Notes: a model not told the origin generated them from the letters alone. A stretch of 64,000 bases of DNA from Mesostigma viride (GCA_009746045.1 RPFO01000050.1:1566493-1630492), one strand, 5' to 3'; positions 1 to 11,630 are shown, counted from the first letter of the stretch. A program made the numbers and translations.

Positions 1-70
1 AGGATCACATAGGGAAAAAAAAATTCCCACGACAGGACCACACATGCTTTTCAAATAGGCTAAGCAATAA

Positions 71-176
71 CCTCTTCAGTGCTTTTTCAAGGATAAGCAT
101 AATCCTCTTCATGGCTTTTTCAAGGATAAGCCTAATCCTCTTCATAGCTTTTTAAAGGATAAGCTTAATCCTCTTC
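71..176. repeat. 33-bp tandem repeat, about 3.2 copies
   Basis: A unit beginning cctcttca recurs at 71, 104, 137 and 170, an exact 33-bp step, with a few substitutions between copies. It contains the block caaggataagc. No gene is supported from 1 to about 1340: the open frames there have no domain, splice or promoter support. Confidence 0.75.
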
Positions 177-1346
177 CAAGTGCTTGATTCTGCAAGCAGC
201 TTGGGTATATCTCCGGCTCAGGCTGTCCGAACTGAACCCGCCAAGGGTTGTTCGCTCGTTTAAATCCAGTGTGAGATGCAGGTCACGGACATACTTGGCC
301 GCCGACCTCATGACAGGCAATTCCGTAGCCAGCCAGGTGTAGAATAAAACCATGATGCTTTATATATTTGGAAAGCAACCAAACCATTCACATTTAATTT
401 CAAAAGACATCGACAAGAATACAAGTGTTGTCTAGTCGTATAATGTCGTACTTGTGCGTCACTGTCCAAATAAGGCTAAGCGGTTCTTGATAACCTAGCA
501 GGCCTCGGGTGACGCCACACTGCTCCGCTTGGCTTACGGCTGGCAGTGTCCTTTAGCGCCCCCTATCCTGTCTACCTATCCCGCTTACCCCAGCTATGGC
601 TCACTGGCCAACGACGACCGGGTTCCTTCCCGAGTCTCGCCCACAATACACACATCATCTTGACGAAACCAAACAGTTATCACTTCCGTCAACCAATCTC
701 ATGACAATTACTCATTGCAACCACTCTCGGGGGCTGCTCCGGATTGTTCCACTATTAAACCCCTTGACGACAACACCAAGTTGTGAGGGAGAGAAACGAG
801 CGAACAACGACCACCATGGCCGCTGCGCTGCTCCTAAATACCTCCAAAAATCCCGGCATCCATGCGCTGTCGCATTTGCCAGCAAGCCGCCTGACGTGCA
901 GTTAGACTGCCAGCAAAATGCAGAGCAAGTCTGTTCGACAACCACGTGCGAGCCAGCACACCGCACACTACGATCTGCGTATCTAGCTTTGTCAGATGGA
1001 CTGAACATCATTCCGTCTGGACAATACAAAAGATTCATAACTGCCAAATGTCACGCACCGGAATATTGCGCAAGCCACCAAGGCTTTGCGCCCCAAAGTC
1101 TTGCGCCTGAACCTAAGTCAGGTCACCTAAGACTGTCACTCTAGAAATTCAGGCCTTTCCGGCGCGGCGCTCCACACCGGCCCAAGGAACAAAGCCTGCG
1201 GCCTACTGAATCGGAACCAACCAAACGTCGGTAACGATTCCGATTACGGCAACCGCGTAACTTCTTGAGTGCACGGACGTAAATGATCACGGACGTGACA
1301 TGGAGGCGACGGCGGGAATAGTGCTGACTCCGTTGAGGAGCCCGCC

Positions 1347-4300
1347 GTGCAACGGAGACTTAGCCATTGTCCAGGGGGGAAAATAGACGGGCGCATGACG
1401 GTGGCAGCTCCTGATCCATGCTCAGTGCCTTCGGCCCCAACAGACGGCCAGGGAAATGAGACTGGGTACGGGATCTTTCGGTCGCACTCGGAGTTTCTGG
1501 AGTTTGCATACCATAAGCGAATCGATTCTCGGACTGACGAAGGCGTGCTGTGCAGAACTGCCATGAGACAAGACCCCAAGTACCGATCGGAAGATGCCTA
1601 CCGGCTCACGCTCCCTGTGGTCAGGAAGGTGGAAAAGGAGCTCCCAACGCACCATGTCACGCGAATTGAACTCCCTAACGGCTCTGTCGCCCACACGTGC
1701 AGCATCAAGACCCGGCTTCAACATCTGCTACGCCAGCACAATGTCACGCGCCACCTGCATGTGCGGCCCGAGGTGCTTGCGGATGGCCGGCGCACAGGTT
1801 TCCACATGAGTACCTTCTTCCACGACCATCCTCTGTGCCGCCTTCGTGGGATAGCGCTATCCGGCCAGACGTTCACGGTCGGTGACTTCCTCGAGGTCTC
1901 GGTGACTGAGGACGGTGTGAACAAAGGCAAGCCTTATGGGGCCCCGGTGAGGCTGACCGGCGTCCTGTACCAGCGTGACGACAAGCTCTCGGATTCTGTC
2001 AAGGTGCTCTTCGAGGTGCAGTACTTGTATGCCAACAAGTGGCGACACACGCACCTGAAAAGGGGAAGCCCCGGGTTTCATGAGAAGGAGCTATTTGCAT
2101 GCAACTGGACGGAATTGGTGGAGGCAGGGACCTACAAGCGCCATATCAGGGTTCACTCTGAAGAAGACTTCGCGGAAATGGAGCAAGAGGGCACAGTTGG
2201 GAAACACGACTACTTCTTGTCACGGACATACGGAGTCACGACCGGGGGCATCGTGGAAACAGATGCTGATGGGAATGATCTAAGGGATCCCCATGGCCAC
2301 CCTTTGATGCAGCCCATAGGTGATTTCAGGGACTGGCAGAAGGGCCCCCTCCGCAAGTGTCAGGCCCGCCCGCGGCTGGGCTTGCCCGTCGTTGTGATCC
2401 CAATCGTGCTTTGGATGGATAGCTTCAAGATCACTGACAATACGGATGCCGATGTGGTGTCGTATCAGTTCAGGATCCTAACGCTGGATCGATCGGCTGC
2501 CCGCAATCACGTGGTCACGCTGAGGCCAAAGCATGTGGATGCGGATGCCTTCAACAAGTGGCTGCTGGATAACGAGATCCGCCCACTGCAGCAAGGGGTG
2601 GCCATGGAAATGGCAGACCCTCTGACCGGTGTTGTGTCGTGGATGGAGGTCAGAGTACCCTTTTTTTGGCTGCTAGATTCCGGGGCGCGGTTTGCAGAGA
2701 TGGGGCTCATGGCGTCTGGCAGCAATCATGGCTGCGGCTTTTGTACTCTCCACTCCGAGTTCTGGGGGCACACCGAAGTGGTGCTTGAGCTGCGTACGGA
2801 GGAGGGCCACCGAGCTGTGTGCGCAACCATGGAGCGTGAGGGACTGACGGCTCGTGAGAAGTAAGTTAACCCTACATGAACTCCATGCTATATAACACAA
2901 TTGGTCTGGTAGCACCCCACGTTGCATCTACCAGTCTTATGTAGACCCATTCACACCGCACCATGCATGCATGGCGGATGGTACCCAGGTCCAGCGGGAG
3001 GAAAGCAACGCCGCCCTGTGTGCAGTCATCAATTGTGTGTGTGGCAGCAACAAGGTCTGACCGTGCACAGATGGTCTGTAGCATAAGGTCTGCCGTGGTG
3101 GTTCGGATATCTGCCAAGCTTTCGTAGACCATTCCACAAGGTCTGCATGCTTTGACGTATCCCGATTGTGAAACTTTGTGCCTTCCATCCCACACATTGC
3201 GTTTTCCAGGGCCAAGCTCGCGAAGGAGGCGGAGGCGGAGCACGGTATTAAGCACAGCCGTCCCTCCGTATGGCAGGGTCTCAGGCACTGGGACAGGTTT
3301 CGACGGTTTCCCATTGAGATCTTTCACTTGCTGTGCTTGGGGATCATCAAAACCGTGTTCATTTTCATCTGCACCCGGCTCCTGAAATCCGATGAGATCC
3401 GGGAATGTGATGCATATGCGAGAGCGTGGCCCACCACCAGCGGAAGGGCCGCATTGCCCAAGAACCCGTTCACCCGATACCCTTTCTTCAAGGCCATGCA
3501 GTTCCTGCAGTGCCTGCCGATGGTACCACATGCCATGGAATGGATTCTTCGAGTGCGGGAGTCTGCCAAAGAACCTAACGCACGGCCTCCCCAGCGCGTT
3601 CGAGGCACTGCTCAAATGGTGCGGGACCTTTGCGTGGTAAGACCTTGCCAACCTAACATTCCCCGTATGCTACATCATGTGCACTTGCATAGACATGTCA
3701 CTTCATGATGTGTGAGCTGTTTTAGGTTTTTATCTACAAGCCCCATGAGTCAAAAATATATATGATAATCGCATTGTAAACGTGACTGGCTGGAAACGTG
3801 CTTTCAATGTAATGCTGCTCATGTTTGCTTTCATCGCAGTGGACGGAGATGGTACTGAGCGAGTACACTTCCCCGACGCATGCTGACAATGCCGACAAGG
3901 TGTATCGCCAGTTCCTGAAACGTTTCAATGCCCTATGGCCTCGTGGAAAGTACGCCAATGCTGGCGTGGTTGCACAGAGGGGGAAGACTGCAAACGAGCG
4001 AGGCCACAACGCTGCCACAGCCAACTGTCATATGGGGCTCCATGTGGCGCACCAGACCAAGGACGTGGGCAGGCTCTGGGATATGGACGGCCATGCGTTT
4101 GAGAGGGATCACGGCATGATTGGGGACCTGATGAGAAGCGTCAACGCCCGCCATATCCTAGATGCTGACAAATGGTTGCTGCTGAAATGTAAGGATTATT
4201 ACCAGCCTGCTGCTATTTTCATGTGCAACGCAAGCTTCCAGCCGAGTTAGTACCGTGGACATGTACATGCATAAGGGCCGGGCTGTGCTTAGGGTTTAAA

Positions 4301-5578
4301 ATAGGTTAGGGTTTGGGGTTGGGATGTGTGATTTTGGATGTCAGAATGGCCCCCGTGGCCCACCTCTATCGGGTGTGTTCCAGGGCATACATGCAAGGTG
4401 GCGATCCCAAACCTGGCCCACTGCATGACAGCCCACCCTGTACACGTTATGCATATTGTAAGGCACCATGAGGAGGTTACGAGGTGAGTGTCCTGGGGCA
4501 ACGTGCACTAAGTTCAGGAATCAATGAGCCTAGCTCACTGCATGTACTGTTTGCAAGGATTGATACATCGCCCCGTTCACCATGCATCGCTGTTTTCGCA
4601 GGGGAGAGGCAGCACGCGTTGGATAATATACTCAAGGGGCTCGAGGACCCAGAGAAGTTCTTGACTCCACAGGCGCGTGAAGCACTGCTATCAAGCCCAG
4701 CTGCCAAGTACTTGTTCAAGAGTGGAGGTGTGCATGAGGACTGGCTCTCCGGCCAAAGCGGCACGGCTACACTGGGGGTGGCATTGGCGGACGGGGCTGC
4801 GTACCCTACAGTTGAACACACCGAGGGACGTGCTGGGGGACGGGTAAGGACATGTTTTGGCGGCATCCCCAAGCTTCTGATCCGCAGCACACGCAACGGT
4901 ACTGATGGGGTCATCGAGTGGGAGCACGTGCAGCATGGTTTGACGCCGGCTATTGTCTTGCATCGCTTCAAGGAGTATTTTCCCGAGGCGGCGGAGACGT
5001 GGAATGAGTTGAAGACCACGGGTGTGCGGCTATGGCGCAAGGCAGTCACATACAAGGCGACCGTGGCGGTGGGGCATACTTATGCTTACAGGCCGCAGGA
5101 CTACAGAGTCGGTGCCGCGGAGGATCCGCGTCGGTACGTGCTTGCTGATGACGCTGGAGAGCATTGGATATGTGAAGTCACAGCTGTAGTGTCAGTGGAA
5201 GGGAATGATGGCAAATCCTATTTGTGGATCGTGCCCACGTGGTACGAAGAACTGGGCAAGTTTAGCAGACGCCAGCAGCTGCCCTTGTTCGAGAAGGCTG
5301 CCGAACCGGTAGCCGGTGAACTCTTCCCTATTTATCGTGTCACGGCTGCTGTGACGATGGTCCACCAATGCAACGGGACTGTCCACGACCCCAGGTGCAC
5401 CACATCTGCAATCCCCATGAGAAAGGGGGATCGCAAGAAGGAAGGAAACAGGGAACTGATCCATAACGCAGGGAACCGGGTGTACGGCCTTGATGACTGT
5501 GACCGGGACACGCCTCCTTTCTTCAAGTCTCGTCGTCAACAGGGTCTGCTGGTTCGTCATGGTGGCTACAAGATGTGA
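1347..5578 (+). CDS. Tnp2/CACTA-like transposase-derived gene, four exons
   Basis: Four open segments join cleanly through GT-AG introns. The exons are 1347-2860 (donor GTAAGT), 3210-3636 (acceptor GTTTTCCAG, donor GTAAGA), 3840-4188 (acceptor ATCGCAG, donor GTAAGG) and 4602-5578 (acceptor TTTTCGCAG), and reading frame is kept at all three junctions, giving about 1090 aa. Exon 1 has a CysX2Cys cluster (HGCGFC) after the strand IPIVLWMDSFK. Exon 2 has FPIEIFHLLCLG, resembling the PIEILH..LLG signature I associate with Tnp2-related proteins of fungi and plants. Exon 3 has HMGLHVAHQ followed by FERDHG, resembling the downstream part of that family. The family call is inference. Terminal inverted repeats were not found, so this may be a captured or immobile copy. 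The start ATG is the first in the open frame, and an upstream exon is possible. Confidence 0.5.
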
Positions 5579-5641
5579 TGTAAGAACTTGCATGACATGC
5601 AGGCGAGGACAAGTCATGTGGATTGTTTCTTCACTTACAGG

Positions 5642-5829
5642 CAGCCGACCTAGTGGTCCCAGCCCTGGTTGAACAACACATTTCCTCCCTCGCTCTTGCT
5701 TGGACTGCCATGCAGGACAGGATGAGGTGGCAGACCATTGTCCAGGCCCACACGTCAGCGCCCGTGGGCAAGCCCCCCCACCCCACCCCAGGAGGAAGTG
5801 GCGCGGTGCTGATGTTGAGTGAGCCCTGA
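5642..5829 (+). CDS. Possible fifth exon of the transposase-like gene
   Basis: Directly after a good acceptor (TTCACTTACAG) an open frame of about 62 codons runs to a TGA, beginning AADLVVPAL. The preceding exon already has an in-frame TGA at 5576-5578, with a GTAAGA donor two bases later. The last exon is therefore either an alternative 3' end or a relic. No family is recognised. Confidence 0.25.
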
Positions 5830-5902
5830 TTTTTTAGATTAGCTTAGAGTTAGCTTAGTTAGGTTTCGTGGCTTCGCTCACGCCCACCCATCAGCATGCT
5901 AG

Positions 5903-5945
5903 CGAATACGTGCTACATGATGTCCCAACGGAGTCATATTCTAAT
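5903..5945 (-). repeat. Interspersed repeat, inverted partial copy
   Basis: Read on the minus strand, this block matches the element at 14178-14285 (core ATGACTCCGTTGGGA). It is a fragment of the short interspersed family described at 6732, 14178 and 14586. The rest of 5830-6730 holds only short unsupported open frames. Confidence 0.45.
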
Positions 5946-6731
5946 TTAATGCAATTTACTGCCAGCACATGCTGTCCACAAGATCTCGTGATAATCCGGA
6001 CCAATAAGTTGTGTGGGTGCAATAAGACCCATGTGAGCATATGATACTAAGGAGCGTGGGCAAGTGTTCTGATAATAGCCAGGACGTACATGCATGCACT
6101 GATTTACGAAAGTGACCCAATTAATTAATGAATTAATTAAACTCGTGCTCCCGTTGGGCCGGGAGTCACGGAGCATTAACCCCAAGGTGTGGATGGAGGG
6201 ATGGGTGCACGCAATCCTATACCGGTGTAAGCTATCTATACAGGCAGGCCGACGCAAACAGTCGTATGGTATATCTATGGTGCTGGCGACCCTAGCGATC
6301 TAATTGTCTAGCATGCCTCCCATGTTTGCAAACACGCTCCTTCCCCAATGCAGCTAGGGGGGGGTAAGTCCTTGATGACCTGGGCCCTCTTGGCCTTGTC
6401 CTGACTTACTCAATATCTCTGGCTTGGCCAGCATACCATTGACAATGAATGGAGCCTTAAGATGTTGCAGCCAGTTGGAAATCACCAACTGCCACAACGC
6501 CAGAAACTTGTGAACATTGCCAAAGTGCATTCAGCTAGCTCAATGCATGGCATGGGGTAGAAGTTGGCAAGGTTGGCGGTGAGGGTCCACGTCTTGGCCC
6601 TGCACGTAAGAACAGGGAGGCAGTGATACAAGGTAGGGTGCTAGCTCCCTCGTTGTACGTGTACATGGATGAATTATAAAAAAAATAATAATAACTTATG
6701 TGTCTCGCCCCTGCCATGAACGTGTGATTAA

Positions 6732-6840
6732 TTAATTAGTAACATAACTCCGCTGGGAGAATATGTACCCCATAGCCCTGAGAAGGGGCATATGGCTTTT
6801 AATACACTCTGGGCTACTTCCTGCAGGTGGGGGAATGTAA
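6732..6840 (+). repeat. Interspersed repeat, copy 1
   Basis: A block of about 105 bp runs from taacataactcc to gggaatgtaaac and matches 14178-14285 and 14586-14692 with scattered differences. It contains catatggc followed by ctacttcctgca. There is no coding potential; it looks like a short non-autonomous element (SINE- or MITE-like). Confidence 0.55.
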
Positions 6841-6927
6841 ACTGCCACCTACTCGGGCACACACCACATGCACGAGTAGCATATGTCCTTCCACTTAAGA
6901 TGAATATGGGGTAATCATACTGTACAG

Positions 6928-7096
6928 ATGTAAGCAATCTTTCTACACACCTCATGGAGAAGTGGGTCTGTTGACTTGCGGACAAAGCACTTGGGCGACC
7001 TCCTGAACAGATCGTCCACCATGACGAAGAAAGCATAAACATCGTGCCCTGGCTGAGCTTGTAGCGTTCCCCTCAAGGCCTTTGCACTTGGGATGC
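6928..7096 (-). pseudogene. Duplicated 3' tail of the kinase gene
   Basis: About 165 bp closely repeat 7205-7377, the C-terminal coding part of the adjacent kinase. Shared blocks include the stretch around gacaaagcacttgggcgacc and the one around cgttcccctcaaggcc. The copy lies just downstream of the kinase on the same strand, carries several substitutions and has no kinase core, so it is a tandem partial duplication and not a gene. Confidence 0.6.
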
Positions 7097-7103
7097 AACA
7101 CGG

Positions 7104-8327
7104 TTACTGCTTGGGGTAAGCATCGGGCACGAATATGCGGGCTTTGTGGAACATGTCCGCCAGCCCGGCCATGTCAGGTAACACAATATCGTGCTTGTAT
7201 TGTTGTCGAAAAGCAATCTTCCTACACAGCTCCCACAGAACTGGGTCCGTTGCCTTGCGGACAAAGCACTTGGGCGACCTCCTGAACAGGTCGTCCACCA
7301 TGACCAAGAAAGCATAAACATCGTGCTCTGGCCGAGCTTGTATCGTTCCCCTCAAGGCCTTTGCACTTGGATGCAAGACCGTGGCCGGGTGCCACCGGGA
7401 CTGCCCCGGCACACGCATGGGCGCCATCTCGTTCACTCTGGTTGCCTGGCCCAGGTCTCCAATGTAGATGGTTGGCTCCGCCGTGCCCTCCTCAACCTTG
7501 TACAAAAAGTTGTCACACTTAAGATCGTTATGAATGATTCCAACCGAGTGCAAATTGGATAAAACTTTGGCGCACTTCGCCAAGATGGGAGGCGTGCGCA
7601 CATCAAAGGGACGGTTGTATTCGGAGGCATCACGGGCAGCCTTCAAGTCACCCGTCACCATCTCCATGACTATGCCACCTACAGTCTCAACTGGGGCCCA
7701 CAATCCTGCGACACGTGGACAGGTGCCCTCTCGACGCCCCGCAATGGTCATGAGAGCAGCTTCCCTGGCCACTCCAGCACTCAGATCCACAATTACCTGC
7801 TGTATGTGCACGAGGTTTGTGGCGCGCGGGATCTTTGCCACTTTCACGACCAGAGGATGGTCAAAGCCAGGTAAAGTGGACTTGACAAGGTGCACAGACC
7901 CAAAGAGGCCGGCGCCTAAGCGCTTCCCCAAACTCACGTGGGGGTACCGCATCAGGCCCCGCTCAACAATGTCCCGGGTTTCTGCACAGGTGGTCATCTC
8001 TGCCAGCCTGGCCTGCATTGCTTCCCACGCATTCGGTGTACCGCAGCAGGCGTCCGGACGCTTGGAAGCATCTTGTGCACGTGCAACGCCGGTATGTCCT
8101 TTGCTGTGCAATGCTTCCTTGGTGTGCACCGAATGGCATGCCCCGGTGGGTGCCAGCGGGGGATCTGGGATGGTAGCCAAACAAAGTGGCGACACGGCAA
8201 CGTCGCGAGTCATCACAGCGGGGTTGACGGGGCGAACTGCAGCACAGGCGGGGATAGCCGTGGGGCGGGCGACACTCGCAGCCCCGGGCACTGGCCGGAA
8301 AGCGTGCAACCCATCACGCCCAGGCAT
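7104..8327 (-). CDS. Protein kinase-like protein (HND/GDLG variant)
   Basis: Predicted protein of about 407 aa with a protein-kinase fold. It has a glycine loop (LGAGLFGSV), a candidate ATP-binding lysine (VVKVAK), a catalytic loop HNDLKCDN in which Asn replaces the usual Arg of HRD, and a metal-binding motif GDLG in place of DFG. The catalytic Asp, Lys and Asn are kept, so activity is plausible, and loss of the RD arginine suggests no classical activation-loop control. The frame stays open to 8588, but the first residues of that longer version are encoded by the retrotransposon LTR and recur at the other LTR. I therefore place the start at ATG 8327. The copy looks host-encoded. Substrate is unknown. 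Confidence 0.65.
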   Translation of the reverse strand: MPGRDGLHAFRPVPGAASVARPTAIPACAAVRPVNPAVMTRDVAVSPLCLATIPDPPLAPTGACHSVHTKEALHSKGHTGVARAQDASKRPDACCGTPNAWEAMQARLAEMTTCAETRDIVERGLMRYPHVSLGKRLGAGLFGSVHLVKSTLPGFDHPLVVKVAKIPRATNLVHIQQVIVDLSAGVAREAALMTIAGRREGTCPRVAGLWAPVETVGGIVMEMVTGDLKAARDASEYNRPFDVRTPPILAKCAKVLSNLHSVGIIHNDLKCDNFLYKVEEGTAEPTIYIGDLGQATRVNEMAPMRVPGQSRWHPATVLHPSAKALRGTIQARPEHDVYAFLVMVDDLFRRSPKCFVRKATDPVLWELCRKIAFRQQYKHDIVLPDMAGLADMFHKARIFVPDAYPKQ

Positions 8328-8365
8328 TATGGTGCTTCTCGCACCGACGTTGTCTTGACGAATAG

Positions 8366-9110
8366 TGTCAGAAACCGGGGCTCGGAGGAAAGATCTTTTG
8401 CCTGTTATGACCCAGATATTGCACAAGTGTATGGAAAAGACTTCTTGTATTAAAATACGTTTACTGAGAGTGGAAAAACACGGTGCGGCCAACACTGGGC
8501 GCAGTCTACCATAGCCAACACTGGGCCAGGGCAAATGACAATGCCAACACTGGGCAGGGTCACACGACCAACACTGGGTCGGGGCCACACACGGCTAGGC
8601 AAGCAAACAACTCTAGGCACACAAAGTAGTGGCGGCTAATGCATTATGCACCGTTGATTTACATCTGACGGCACTGCAGCTTAGCGTCTCTACAACCACG
8701 GAAAGAACACTAGATAATAACGACTTTGCAGCCTGTAATCTATTGTCCACATCATGGTACATTGTGTGTGTGGTCTGATAGGCTCAAAGTCCTATCGCCT
8801 CCAGGGCGGCACCACAAACTGCGGACCTGATCTGATCCGGAGAGAGCCGATGTAAATTACGGCACCTGTAACGGTGCTGACAGGTAACGCTTGCTGTATT
8901 CCGAGCAACATCATTCGGATTTTAGTACACTCAAACATTGTATATGATATTAAACTAGTCAACGACCTGTGGGTGCAATTAATAGGGATGCAAACCCAAC
9001 AACAAGTCGTGTAAATAAACACCTAGCTGACGGCGTCAATTTTCCCCGCATATAATGCGTGATAACATAATGCGTGACAAAAGTAGAGAAACATCGCTAG
9101 ATATTTGACA
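8366..9110 (-). repeat. LTR, 3' copy in element orientation
   Basis: A 745-bp TG...CA terminal repeat matching 10388-11132. It contains four close copies of the short motif ccaacactgggc near 8472-8575. Its kinase-proximal end is read through by the kinase frame, giving a potential LTR-kinase chimeric transcript. Confidence 0.92.
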
Positions 9111-9140
9111 CACCCCCATACTGCATGTCACGTATTCCGG

Positions 9141-10025
9141 CTACTCAATGAAAAAACCAGCAGGAACATCTGCCACGTCGTCAGCCAGTGGCTCGCCGTC
9201 CATGGTGAAGTGCGCCTCAGGTTTCTTGGACTTGTTCTCCGCCTTCTTGGACCAGCAGCGATCCTCAGTGTGACCGGTACGGTGGCAGTGCTTGCAGGTC
9301 AGCACTTTCCCACCCTTGGTGAGGAAGACTGATTCGTCGATAGTACCCGCACAGTGGGGGCAGGCAGCAGTATGATACACTGGTGCACTGGAATCTGAGC
9401 TGCCAGCTTGGGCCGCGCGGTGCACACGCAGATGGTCGTCCACTTTCAGGACGGCGGTCTTGTAGTCTTTCCACGTCAAGTCGGGGGGAAGGTTGTACGC
9501 CGCCAGGACGGGGCCATACTGGGCAGGAAGTCTGCGGCGGTGTGATGTCACCAGGATGGAATCATGGAGTTTATTGTTGCTTAATTTATTATATTGCAGG
9601 TACAATCGTTCGGTGAGATTGACATTTGCAGGAACAGAATCCATGGGAATCTGCTCAGCTGACAGCAGTTCCTCAAGTGTCGCGGCCTGATGGGTGGATG
9701 TCGTTTCGTCACGTCCATAGACGTCAACCAGGACGGTCCACGCCTCGTGCATATACTTGTTGGGGGCCGTAGCGGCATGCAGTAGCGCGTTGCCGTCGAG
9801 GCCAGCAATCAGGGCAGCGTAACCAATTTTTTGCTGCTTTACCACGATCGGATCCTTTCCAGCTAGTACATCTGAATATCCGAGGGCGTCGAATTGCCCT
9901 TCCGCCTTGATTCGGAATCCGGTGAATTTCTTGGGGTCGCTCCCATCAAAGTTGAGATTCTTGAGAGCACTAAGAACGCTGCTCTCCTTGACTTCTCGTG
10001 CCACAGCTGGCGCACCTCCCGACAT
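9141..10025 (-). CDS. gag: Retrotransposon Gag-like protein with zinc knuckle
   Basis: Predicted 294 aa. The N-terminal part (LNFDGSDPKKFTGFRIKAEG) resembles the capsid region of Copia-type Gag (UBN2-like), with a helical middle. Near the C terminus there is a zinc knuckle CKHCHRTGHTEDRC (CX2CX4HX4C), preceded by a CPHC pair. It would form the particle that packages element RNA. No frame follows for protease or polymerase, so the element is non-autonomous. Confidence 0.8.
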   Translation of the reverse strand: MSGGAPAVAREVKESSVLSALKNLNFDGSDPKKFTGFRIKAEGQFDALGYSDVLAGKDPIVVKQQKIGYAALIAGLDGNALLHAATAPNKYMHEAWTVLVDVYGRDETTSTHQAATLEELLSAEQIPMDSVPANVNLTERLYLQYNKLSNNKLHDSILVTSHRRRLPAQYGPVLAAYNLPPDLTWKDYKTAVLKVDDHLRVHRAAQAGSSDSSAPVYHTAACPHCAGTIDESVFLTKGGKVLTCKHCHRTGHTEDRCWSKKAENKSKKPEAHFTMDGEPLADDVADVPAGFFIE

Positions 10026-10371
10026 GTTCTTGATTGCGTTGGAGATTTGTAATGTGAAGTAAAGTGTGATTTAATCTCTCCAGAGATACTGCGTTGTTGT
10101 CGAGCAGATCCTGTAGATTTCTGATTGAAAAGTCTGGAAGTTCGCTGAAACACACACAGTTGAAAAATTCTTGTCGAATGCCACGCAGGAGCCAGCGGCA
10201 GTAGGCAGATTCAGGAAACACGCCCGGGAAGATGTCTTCAACTTGGGCAAAAAGCAGATTTGCTCTTGCGAGGTAGTCTGGGCAAGATTCTTCGGGAAAT
10301 TGAAAAAGCTCAATTCCAGATCTCAGGTTGCGGTCGTTGGGAATTGGAAAATATGGGTTCATAGGCATCAC
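9970..10371 (-). CDS. Short ORF upstream of gag in the retrotransposon
   Basis: Predicted 133 aa starting just inside the primer-binding site and overlapping the first codons of gag in another frame. It is rich in Leu, Asn and Phe (FPGVFPESAYCRWLLRGI) and ends with a CASCG pair. It could be an upstream ORF or part of Gag linked by frameshifting. No family is recognised. Confidence 0.35.
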   Translation of the reverse strand: MMPMNPYFPIPNDRNLRSGIELFQFPEESCPDYLARANLLFAQVEDIFPGVFPESAYCRWLLRGIRQEFFNCVCFSELPDFSIRNLQDLLDNNAVSLERLNHTLLHITNLQRNQEHVGRCASCGTRSQGEQRS

Positions 10372-10387
10372 TCGCTACTCGATACCA

Positions 10388-11132
10388 TGTCAGAAACCGG
10401 GGCTCGGAGGAAAGATCTTTTGCCTGTTATGACCCAGATATTGCACAAGTGTATGGAAAAGACTTCTTGTATTAAAATACGTTTACTGAGAGTGGAAAAA
10501 CACGGTGCGGCCAACACTGGGCGCAGTCTACCATAGCCAACACTGGGCCAGGGCAAATGACAATGCCAACACTGGGCAGGGTCACACGACCAACACTGGG
10601 TCGGGGCCACACACGGCTAGGCAAGCAAACAACTCTAGGCACACAAAGTAGTGGCGGCTAATGCATTATGCACCGTTGATTTACATCTGACGGCACTGCA
10701 GCTTAGCGTCTCTACAACCACGGAAAGAACACTAGATAATAACGACTTTGCAGCCTGTAATCTATTGTCCACATCATGGTACATTGTGTGTGTGGTCTGA
10801 TAGGCTCAAAGTCCTATCGCCTCCAGGGCGGCACCACAAACTGCGGACCTGATCTGATCCGGAGAGAGCCGATGTAAATTACGGCACCTGTAACGGTGCT
10901 GACAGGTAACGCTTGCTGTATTCCGAGCAACATCATTCGGATTTTAGTACACTCAAACATTGTATATGATATTAAACTAGTCAACGACCTGTGGGTGCAA
11001 TTAATAGGGATGCAAACCCAACAACAAGTCGTGTAAATAAACACCTAGCTGACGGCGTCAATTTTCCCCGCATATAATGCGTGATAACATAATGCGTGAC
11101 AAAAGTAGAGAAACATCGCTAGATATTTGACA
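10388..11132 (-). repeat. LTR, 5' copy in element orientation
   Basis: 745-bp terminal repeat matching 8366-9110, followed by target duplication AATAG at 11133-11137. In element orientation this copy should carry the promoter. Confidence 0.92.
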
Positions 11133-11485
11133 AATAGGGGGAGCGGCGTTGCCACCCTCCATCGCCTGACTACGTATGCATTGAGTCGTCCCCCTCTTCT
11201 TCCCCCTCTTTTTCAACCGCCACCGGCGGACTGCTTCGGCCACTTGCCGCTTTCTCTTTTCCTGTTTTTGCGCGATGTCAACGGGATTTTCCATTGTGGC
11301 TGTAACGGGACTTTCCATGGTGGTCGCTCGTAATTAATAATTTACATTAAGCGCAGGCTTTCGACCTTCGTTGTTCCATTTCAACACCCAACAACATCAT
11401 CTTGTGTAACTTAGGGTCTTGGGGGCAGTGCAGCTTGTCTGGACGATCGATCATGCAGACAAGCACACGTGACCCTGACCGAAAT

Positions 11486-11630
11486 GATTACCAAAAAAGG
11501 ACAAATGATTACCGATTTTTACCGATGATTACACATGATTACACATGATTACACGTACATGATTACCAAAAAATGACAAATGATTACCGATTTTTACCGA
11601 TGATTACACATGATTACATATGATTACACC
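11486..11630. repeat. ATGATTAC short-motif repeat, 75-bp period
   Basis: The motif atgattac recurs many times, and a longer unit starting gattaccaaaaaa repeats at 11486 and 11561. It abuts the 153-bp minisatellite. The stretch 11138-11485 has no supported gene. Confidence 0.7.

Larger units (their letters stand above)
8361..11137 (-). mobile_element. Gag-only Copia-like LTR retrotransposon
   Basis: A complete element. Two 745-bp LTRs (8366-9110 and 10388-11132), indistinguishable where I compared them, start TG and end CA and are flanked by a 5-bp target duplication AATAG (8361-8365 and 11133-11137). Element orientation is minus: a primer-binding site TGGTATCGAG, starting like the 3' end of initiator Met tRNA, lies just inside the right LTR, and a short purine-rich GGGGGTG tract abuts the left LTR. 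The 1.28-kb interior encodes a Gag-like protein but no protease, integrase or reverse transcriptase, so movement would need enzymes from a relative. The matching LTRs imply recent insertion. It sits 33 bp upstream of the kinase start. Confidence 0.92.

Noticed and set aside
596-1144. 182-codon plus-strand ORF near the left edge
   Set aside because: Irregular composition, no domain, splice or promoter support, and an equally long antisense frame.
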